In this document: piece after piece, positions 6,444-11,741 of the stretch
How the letters are laid out: each line of letters begins with the position of its first letter
How positions within the stretch are numbered: position 1 is the first letter of the stretch
From: an uncultured Clostridia bacterium
GTDB lineage: Bacteria; Bacillota; Clostridia; TANB77; CAG-508
Length of the DNA stretch: 11,741 nt
NCBI GenBank assembly: GCA_948585895.1
Contig: CAPBNZ010000048.1
Span: forward strand, 2,240-13,980
Direction of reading: 5' to 3'
Notes under the pieces: model-generated
What the model was told of the DNA's origin: nothing
The model's database searches: none
Seen by the model: only the letters and a program-made list of their open reading frames with translations
Made by a program: the position numbers and the translations under genes

Positions 6444-8603
6444 ATGAAAATAATAAAAAGAGATGGAACAATTGTAGATTATGATTCAGAAAAAATAAGA
6501 GTAGCAATTCAAAAAGCAAATAATGAAGTAACGAGAAAAGAAAAGATTTCTAAAGAACAAATTAAGGAAATAATAGAATACATAGAAGAACTTAATAAGC
6601 CAAGAATTTTAGTAGAAGATATTCAAGATATCATAGAAGAAAAGTTAATGGAATTTGGAAAATATGTATTAGCTAAAAAGTATATTACGTATCGTTACAC
6701 AAGAGAATTAGTTAGAAAAGCCAATACAACAGACCAATCTATTAAAGAATTAATAGAGGGAGAAAGCGAATATTGGAATAATGAAAACTCAAATAAAAAT
6801 GCAAAAGTAGTAACAACGCAAAGAGATTATTTAGCAGGAATTACTAGTACAGATATTACAAGAAGATTTCTATTATCAGAAGATATTGTAAAAGCACATG
6901 ATGCAGGAATTATACATTTTCATGATGCTGATTACTTTGCACAAAATGCATTACACAATTGTGAATTAATTAACTTAGAAGATATGTTACAAAATGGTAC
7001 CATTATTAATGGCGTTATGATTGAAAAACCACACAGATTTATTACAGCAGCTACAATAGCAACACAAATTATTTTAGCTGTTACTTCTTCAAGTTATGGT
7101 GGAGCAACCGTTTCATTAAGTCATTTAGCACCATTTGTAAGAGAAAGTTATAATAAATATTTTGAAAAATATCAAAAAAGAGGATTTAGGGAAAAAGACT
7201 GTAAAAAGTACGCTATGCAAGATACTAAAAAAGAAGTGGAGGATGGAGTACAAACTTTTAATTATCAAGTTAATTCTATGACAAATACCAATGGACAAGC
7301 TCCTTTTTTATCTGTTTGTATGTATTTGGGAGAAACAGAAGAATACAAAGAAGAACTTGCTATGATAATTGAAGAATTTTTAAATCAAAGGATACTTGGA
7401 TTTAAAAATGAAAAAGGTATTTATGTAACGCCAGCATTTCCAAAATTATTATATGTATTAGAAAAAGACAATATGCAAGAAAACGGTAAGTATTGGTATT
7501 TAACAGAACTTGCCGCAAAATGTACAGCCAAAAGATTAGTACCAGATTATATTTCAGAAAAGAAAATGCTAGAATTAAAGAAAGACAAAAATGGTAATGG
7601 TAATTGCTATCCTTGTATGGGATGTCGTTCGTTCTTAACACCATATATAGACCCAAAAACAAATAAACCTAAATATTATGGTAGATTTAATCAAGGTGTT
7701 GTAACAATTAATTTAGTGGATGTTGCATTATCTTCTGGTCAAGATAGAGAGAAATTCTGGGATATTTATGAAGAAAGACTAGAGTTATGTCATAAGGCAC
7801 TACAAGCTAGACATCAGAGATTGAGTAAAGCAACAAGTGATATTGCACCAATATTATGGCAACATGGTGCTTTGGCAAGGTTGGAAAAAGGAGAAAGCAT
7901 CCATGATTTACTACATGGAGGATATTCAACAATTTCACTAGGTTATGCTGGTCTTTATGAATGTGTAAAATATATGACAGGACATAGTCATACCGATAAT
8001 GGGGAAGGAAAAGAATTTGGATTACAAGTTATGCAAAAATTAAATGATAAATGTAATGAGTGGAAACAAAGAGAAAATATGGATTACAGCGTTTATGGTA
8101 CACCAATTGAATCTACCACTTATAAATTTGCAAAATGTTTAAAAGAAAGATTTGGAACCATTGAAGGAATTACAGATAGAGATTATATTACAAATTCTTA
8201 TCATGTACCAGTATTTGAAGAAATAGATGCTTTTTCTAAGTTGAAACTAGAAAGTGAATTCCAAAGATTAAGTCCAGGAGGAGCTATCTCTTATATAGAA
8301 ACTCCTAATTTACAAAACAATATAGAATCGGTTTTACAAGTAATCAAATTTATTTATGATAACATTATGTATGCAGAATTAAATACAAAATCTGACTATT
8401 GTCAAAAATGTGGGTTTGATGGCGAAATTTTAATTGACGATAATTTAGAATGGTATTGTCCAAACTGTGGAAATAGAGACCATGATACATTAAATGTAGC
8501 AAGAAGAACTTGTGGTTATATAGGAAGTAATTTTTGGAATAAAGGAAGAACACAAGAAATAAAAGAAAGAGTATTACATATTGATAATAAGGATGATGAA
8601 TAG
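6444..8603 (+). CDS. nrdD: Anaerobic (class III) ribonucleoside-triphosphate reductase
   Basis: 719 residues, a usual length for the family. It reduces ribonucleoside triphosphates to dNTPs in the cytosol of anaerobes, with formate as the usual reductant. Residues 1-90 are an ATP-cone allosteric domain (KRDGTIVDYDSEKI). The catalytic barrel follows, with C173 in HNCELINL and C394 in CYPCMGCRSFL, the positions expected for active-site cysteines. Near the end are zinc cysteines C653/C656 and C672/C675, then RRTCGYIG, where G691 is the expected glycyl-radical residue. All expected residues are present. Start ATG 6444 follows AAGGGGG (6427-6433) by ten bases. It is paired with the activase gene nrdG downstream, separated by 122 bases that contain a long inverted repeat. 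Confidence 0.97.
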   Translation: MKIIKRDGTIVDYDSEKIRVAIQKANNEVTRKEKISKEQIKEIIEYIEELNKPRILVEDIQDIIEEKLMEFGKYVLAKKYITYRYTRELVRKANTTDQSIKELIEGESEYWNNENSNKNAKVVTTQRDYLAGITSTDITRRFLLSEDIVKAHDAGIIHFHDADYFAQNALHNCELINLEDMLQNGTIINGVMIEKPHRFITAATIATQIILAVTSSSYGGATVSLSHLAPFVRESYNKYFEKYQKRGFREKDCKKYAMQDTKKEVEDGVQTFNYQVNSMTNTNGQAPFLSVCMYLGETEEYKEELAMIIEEFLNQRILGFKNEKGIYVTPAFPKLLYVLEKDNMQENGKYWYLTELAAKCTAKRLVPDYISEKKMLELKKDKNGNGNCYPCMGCRSFLTPYIDPKTNKPKYYGRFNQGVVTINLVDVALSSGQDREKFWDIYEERLELCHKALQARHQRLSKATSDIAPILWQHGALARLEKGESIHDLLHGGYSTISLGYAGLYECVKYMTGHSHTDNGEGKEFGLQVMQKLNDKCNEWKQRENMDYSVYGTPIESTTYKFAKCLKERFGTIEGITDRDYITNSYHVPVFEEIDAFSKLKLESEFQRLSPGGAISYIETPNLQNNIESVLQVIKFIYDNIMYAELNTKSDYCQKCGFDGEILIDDNLEWYCPNCGNRDHDTLNVARRTCGYIGSNFWNKGRTQEIKERVLHIDNKDDE

Positions 8604-8613
8604 TTAATATTAG

Positions 8614-8693
8614 ACTAAAAATAATAAATTTTCAAAATGCTTGTTCAAGCTAATTATAGTAGAATATGATTTTTGAAATTTATTATTTTTAGT
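8614..8693. repeat. Long inverted repeat between nrdD and nrdG
   Basis: The left arm 8614-8637 (24 bases, starting ACTAAAAATAATAAAT) and right arm 8671-8693 (23 bases) are exact reverse complements except for one bulged T. The 33-base loop contains an inner hairpin, GCTTG-TT-CAAGC (8639-8650), and a weak promoter-like pair TTGTTC (8641) and TATGAT (8665). As RNA it would be a strong A/U stem between the two cistrons. It could partly terminate transcription, protect or cleave the message, or be the remnant of a small mobile repeat. Confidence 0.75.
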
Positions 8694-8725
8694 TTGATAA
8701 AGGAAGAAGAAAGGAAAATGAGATA

Positions 8726-9217
8726 ATGAGATATAATAAAATCAGAAAAATGGATATTGCAGATGGACCAGGAGTAAGGGTATCAATTTTTATGCAAGGT
8801 TGTACTTTTAATTGTGAGAAATGCTTTAATCCAGAAACACATGATTTTAGTGGAGGAAAAGAGTTCAATCAGGAAACAATTGATAGAGTGTTGACATTAT
8901 GTGAAAATGAAAATATAAATGGATTATCTATTTTAGGTGGGGAGCCAATGCATCCTAAGAATATAGAAGGAACTACGAAGTTGGCAAAAGCATTTAAAGA
9001 GAAATTTCCGAATAAAAATTTATGGACTTGGACAGGTTTTTCTTTTGATAAAGAATTAAAAGACAAAGAAGTGTTACATTATATAGATGTTTTAGTAGAT
9101 GGGCAATATGTTGATAAATTAAGAAATCCAAGACTAAAATATAGTGGGTCTTCTAATCAAAGAGTAATTGATGTACAAAAAAGTTTAGAGGAGAAGAAAG
9201 TGATTTTAATAGATTAG
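8726..9217 (+). CDS. nrdG: Anaerobic ribonucleotide reductase activating protein (radical SAM)
   Basis: 163 residues, about family length. It uses a [4Fe-4S] cluster and S-adenosylmethionine to place the glycyl radical on NrdD. The cluster motif CTFNCEKC gives C26, C30 and C33 (CX3CX2C). DGPGVRVSIFMQGC precedes it and LGGEP (GGEP at 71-74) is the SAM-binding motif. Residues LVDGQYVDKLRNPRLKYSGSSNQRVIDV near the C-terminus are typical of NrdG. Start ATG 8726 has AAGGA about ten bases upstream; an earlier ATG at 8718 stops after one more codon. It lies downstream of its partner nrdD and is closed by a terminator at 9262. Confidence 0.96.
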   Translation: MRYNKIRKMDIADGPGVRVSIFMQGCTFNCEKCFNPETHDFSGGKEFNQETIDRVLTLCENENINGLSILGGEPMHPKNIEGTTKLAKAFKEKFPNKNLWTWTGFSFDKELKDKEVLHYIDVLVDGQYVDKLRNPRLKYSGSSNQRVIDVQKSLEEKKVILID

Positions 9218-9261
9218 AATACTTAAGATAGAACAAGGAAGAACAGTATTGCACATAAATT

Positions 9262-9313
9262 GCACCTCAAATGTTAAACAAAAAAGTTTAAGATTTGGAG
9301 GTGTATTCTTTTT
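9262..9313 (+). terminator. Intrinsic terminator after nrdG
   Basis: GCACCTCAAATGTTAAAC (9262-9279) pairs with GTTTAAGATTTGGAGGTGT (9286-9304), with one bulge and one mismatch, around an A-rich loop, followed by ATTCTTTTT. This ends the nrdDG unit. Confidence 0.75.
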
Positions 9314-9314
9314 A

Positions 9315-9348
9315 TATTCTAGGAAAGTTTTCTGAATTTCTTAGAATA
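9315..9348. repeat. Second hairpin directly after the nrdG terminator
   Basis: TATTCTAGGAAA (9315-9326) pairs with TTTCTTAGAATA (9337-9348), one pair being G-U, around a ten-base loop. No U tract follows. It could stabilise the 3' end or be a separate site; function unknown. Confidence 0.5.
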
Positions 9349-9390
9349 CAAAAGCATTCCACAGAAAATTGTTTTGCCATTTTCGCACGT

Positions 9391-9456
9391 GAACAAAGAT
9401 GAGGCATATAAAATAATTTAAAAGGTTAAGAAATTTTAATCATACCTCTTTTGTTC
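9391..9456. repeat. Imperfect long hairpin upstream of the priA promoter
   Basis: GAACAAAGATGAGG (9391-9404) and CCTCTTTTGTTC (9445-9456) form the base of a stem with bulges, and the A/T-rich inside can pair further. It ends seven bases before the -35 at 9463, so it is a candidate upstream DNA site or a tail structure of upstream transcripts. Evidence for function is weak. Confidence 0.4.
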
Positions 9457-9462
9457 TAAGTC

Positions 9463-9491
9463 TTGTGAAAAATATAAAAATTTGATATACT
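9463..9491 (+). promoter_or_regulatory. Sigma-A-type promoter for priA
   Basis: -35 TTGTGA (9463-9468), a 17-base spacer and -10 TATACT (9486-9491) with a TGN extension (TGA at 9483-9485). Transcription would start near 9498, giving a leader of about 20 bases that holds AAAGGA (9505-9510) six bases before ATG 9517. Confidence 0.65.
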
Positions 9492-9516
9492 AACAGTTAG
9501 AAAGAAAGGAAAAGAA

Positions 9517-11741
9517 ATGATAGCCGAAGTAATTATCAATCGAACCGCAAAAAAATTGAATAGAACTTTTGATTATCATGTCCCAGAAGAATTAGAGGGG
9601 CTTGTTTTTGTTGGAAGCAAAGTATTAGTACCATTTGGAAAAGGAAAAAAGCTAGAAGAAGCCTTTGTAGTAAAATTAAAAAACAAAACAAATTATCCAA
9701 ATGAAATGAAAGACATTGCAAGACTAGAAGAACAATTAAAAGATGAACAAATACAGTTAGCTAAATGGATGGCTAAAAGGTATTTTTGCAATTTATCAGA
9801 TTGTATAAAATTAATGTTAACACCAGGGACTAGGAATAAAAACAAACAAAAAAGAATACAAGAAAAAACAAAAAATAGTGTCTATTTAAGTAAAACGATT
9901 GAAGCAATAGAGTTTGATATAGAAACTGGAAAAATAAAATCAGAGAAACAAAAAAAAGTTATTCATTTTCTTCAAGACAACAGAGGAGCAACTATACCAG
10001 AAATAGAAATGCTTACGAGTTGTTCTAGAGCGATTGTTAATACCCTTATTAAAAATGGCTATTTAGAAATAGTGGAAGAAAAAATAGAAAGAAATCCATT
10101 AAACTTCAAAGATTTGGAATTAATCAGGAAAACAGAAACAACAGAAAAATTAGTCTTAACCAAAGAACAAGAAAATGCTTATCAAAAAGTAGAGAAGAAA
10201 ATGGAGGAAAATGCCTATCATGCGTTTCTATTGTATGGCGTAACAGGATCGGGAAAAACAGAAATTTACTTGCAATTAATACAAACAGCATTAGAAAAAG
10301 GAAAAACGGCTATTCTTTTAGTTCCAGAAATATCTTTAACACCACAAATGTTAAATCGTTTTATGGCACGATTTGAAAAAAAAGAAATAGCAGTATTACA
10401 TAGTAAATTAACCATAGGAGAAAGACATGATGAATGGGAAAGAATTCGAGAAGGAAAAGCTAAGATTGTAATAGGAGCAAGGTCAGCCATATTTGCACCA
10501 GTAGAAAATATAGGGATTATTATTATAGACGAAGAACATGACAGTTCTTATAAATCAGAGGCAAATCCTAAATATGATACAAAAGAAGTAGCAAAGCAAA
10601 TTGCTCAATATAATAAATGTCCATTATTATTAGGAAGTGCAACACCAGATATAAATACCTATTATTCTGCCATACAAAAAGAAAAACAAGAAATAGAATT
10701 AGTAACTTTAACAAAAAGAGCGAATCAATCTTCTTTGCCTACTGTACAAGTAGTGGATTTAAAACAGGAATTAGCCAATCGGTAATCGTTCTATGTTTAG
10801 TGTGGATTTATATAGTGCAATCGAACAAAATCTAAAAGAAAAAAGACAAACTATTTTATTTTTAAATAGAAGAGGATATTCAACCTTTATTATGTGTAGA
10901 AATTGTGGGTATACTGTAAAATGTAAGAATTGTAATATTAGTATGACATATCATAGTTACAAAAGAAAATTAAAATGTCATTATTGTGGCTATGAAGAAA
11001 ACATGGTAACAGTATGTCCAGCTTGTTATAGTGATAAAATTCGCTATTTTGGTACAGGAACACAAAGATTAGAACAAGAAATTAATAAACAATTTCCAAC
11101 AGCTAGGACCATTCGAATGGACATTGATACAGTAACTAAAAAGAATTCTCATGAAGAAATTTTAGAAAAATTTAAAAATGAAAAGATAGACATATTAATT
11201 GGCACACAAATGGTAGTAAAAGGGCATCATTTTCCTGATGTAACTTTAGTAGGTGTAATTGCAGCAGACAGCTCTTTGAATATAGATGATTATCGAGCAA
11301 ATGAAAGAACTTTTCAAATTTTAACACAAGTAGCACGGACGAGCAGGTAGAGAAAAGTTACCAGGAAGAGTTATTGTACAAAGTTATAATCCAGAAAACT
11401 TTAGTATTCAGTGTGCAAAAGAACAAAACTATGAGAAATTTTATGAGACTGAAATAGCACTACGAAGGCAGTTGAAATATCCGCCGTTTTGCGATATAAT
11501 AGTAGTGAACTTTAATAGCTTGCTAGAAAAGGAAATTCAACAGTTTAGTCAATTAGTTTATGAGTATCTAAGCAATCATTTAGACCAAGAACAATTTAAA
11601 ATATTTAAACCAATGCCATCACCAATTGATAAAATACAAAATAGATATCGATGGAGATTAATCATAAAAGGAAATATGTCAAAAGAAGCAAATGAAGTTT
11701 TTAATCAATGTCTAAAAGAAATTTATAACGAAAATTTGAAA
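9517..11741 (+). CDS. priA: Primosomal protein N' (PriA helicase), read through two +1 shifts, 3' end beyond window
   Basis: PriA binds stalled or repaired forks and reloads the replicative helicase. The protein needs three frames: 9517-10779 (421 codons), 10781-11335 (185 codons) and 11337 to the window end (135 codons), 741 codons in all, close to family length. Frame 1 has the N-terminal DNA-binding domain, Walker A GVTGSGKTE (241-249), DEEH (338-341) and GSATPD (from 373). Frame 2 opens GNRSMFS and carries four CxxC pairs (CRNC, CKNC, CHYC, CPAC), the two-zinc module, then GTGTQ and GTQMVVKG. Frame 3 starts with GRAGR of motif VI and continues with YPPFCDI and SPIDKIQNRYRWRLIIKG. Unshifted reading stops at TAA 10783 or TAG 11348 and loses motif VI. 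Each shift skips one C that would create a CGG codon. Identity is certain; whether the shifts are programmed, artefactual or disabling is open. Confidence 0.9.
10777..10785 (+). other. priA +1 frameshift site 1 (AAT CGG TAA)
   Basis: The incoming frame reads AAT CGG TAA and stops. Skipping C10780 gives AAT GGT AAT CGT TCT ATG, that is N-G-N-R-S-M, the conserved PriA sequence before the zinc module. Nothing is missing or duplicated in the protein, so the break is exactly one extra base. The codon that cannot be used is CGG, directly followed by a stop. The site is not a homopolymer. Confidence 0.8.
11333..11350 (+). other. priA +1 frameshift site 2 (GCA CGG ... TAG)
   Basis: The incoming frame reads GTA GCA CGG ACG AGC AGG TAG and ends at 11350. 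Skipping C11336 gives GTA GCA GGA CGA GCA GGT AGA, that is V-A-G-R-A-G-R, helicase motif VI. As at site 1, one C before a glycine GGN codon creates CGG in the incoming frame. All 135 following codons stay open and match PriA. Confidence 0.8.

Noticed and set aside
8718..8728. Two-codon open frame ATG AGA TAA overlapping the nrdG start
   Set aside because: Probably chance in AT-rich sequence; spacing of AAGGA to ATG 8726 is adequate on its own.
10780..10782. Reassignment of CGG to another amino acid in this organism
   Set aside because: Reading CGG as any amino acid does not rescue priA: the next codon at site 1 is a stop, and the conserved protein resumes in another frame with no residue to spare.
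10617..10835. Separate 72-codon + strand frame overlapping the first priA shift
   Set aside because: Its translation has no homology features and it overlaps well-conserved PriA sequence; it is a shadow frame.
1..11741. CRISPR arrays, IS elements, tRNA or rRNA genes
   Set aside because: No spaced direct repeats, transposase motifs or RNA-gene structures were seen on either strand.

Overview
This is a strongly AT-rich stretch with all genes on the + strand. It carries strict-anaerobe metabolism (class III ribonucleotide reductase), a VanY-type peptidoglycan carboxypeptidase, sigma-A-like promoters and A/U-rich intrinsic terminators. Together these point to a low-GC anaerobic Bacillota (Clostridia-like, probably gut-associated). 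TGA, TAA and TAG all end genes, so there is no sign of stop reassignment. Arginine is mostly AGA, with some CGT, CGA, CGC and AGG.

Layout. Positions 2-1468 hold the 3' part of a divergent DnaB-like (RecA-fold) helicase gene that is cut by the window edge. At 1474-3135, almost touching it, is a membrane-anchored RCC1-repeat protein with a C-terminal PrcB-like domain, closed by a terminator. At 3288-4073 is a membrane-anchored VanY-type D,D-carboxypeptidase. At 4269-6287, behind a near-consensus promoter and a leader hairpin, is a MATE-family transporter fused to a cytidylate-kinase-like domain. At 6444-9217 is the anaerobic ribonucleotide reductase pair nrdD and nrdG, preceded by a perfect 24-bp palindrome and split by a long inverted repeat. 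At 9517-11741 is priA, the primosomal helicase, which runs off the right edge.

The main discovery candidate is priA. Its homologous reading frame moves by +1 twice: after codon AAT at 10777-10779 and after codon GCA at 11333-11335. At each place exactly one extra C sits before a GGN glycine codon, so the ribosome would meet CGG in the incoming frame. A by-eye scan of the roughly 3,600 codons in this window finds no other in-frame CGG; the eight other coding-region CGG triplets are all out of frame. The only two CGG codons therefore coincide with the only two frame breaks. This suggests that CGG is unassigned or has no tRNA in this organism and acts as a +1 frameshift (or CGGN quadruplet) signal. 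The programmed nature is inference. Sequencing error or recent pseudogenisation must be excluded, but neither site is a homopolymer, and the protein after each shift is intact, conserved PriA.

Functionally the window mixes housekeeping (PriA replication restart; NrdDG making dNTPs without oxygen) with envelope functions (VanY, MATE transporter, RCC1 surface protein). No IS element, CRISPR array, tRNA or rRNA was seen, and no intergenic gap exceeds 300 bases.
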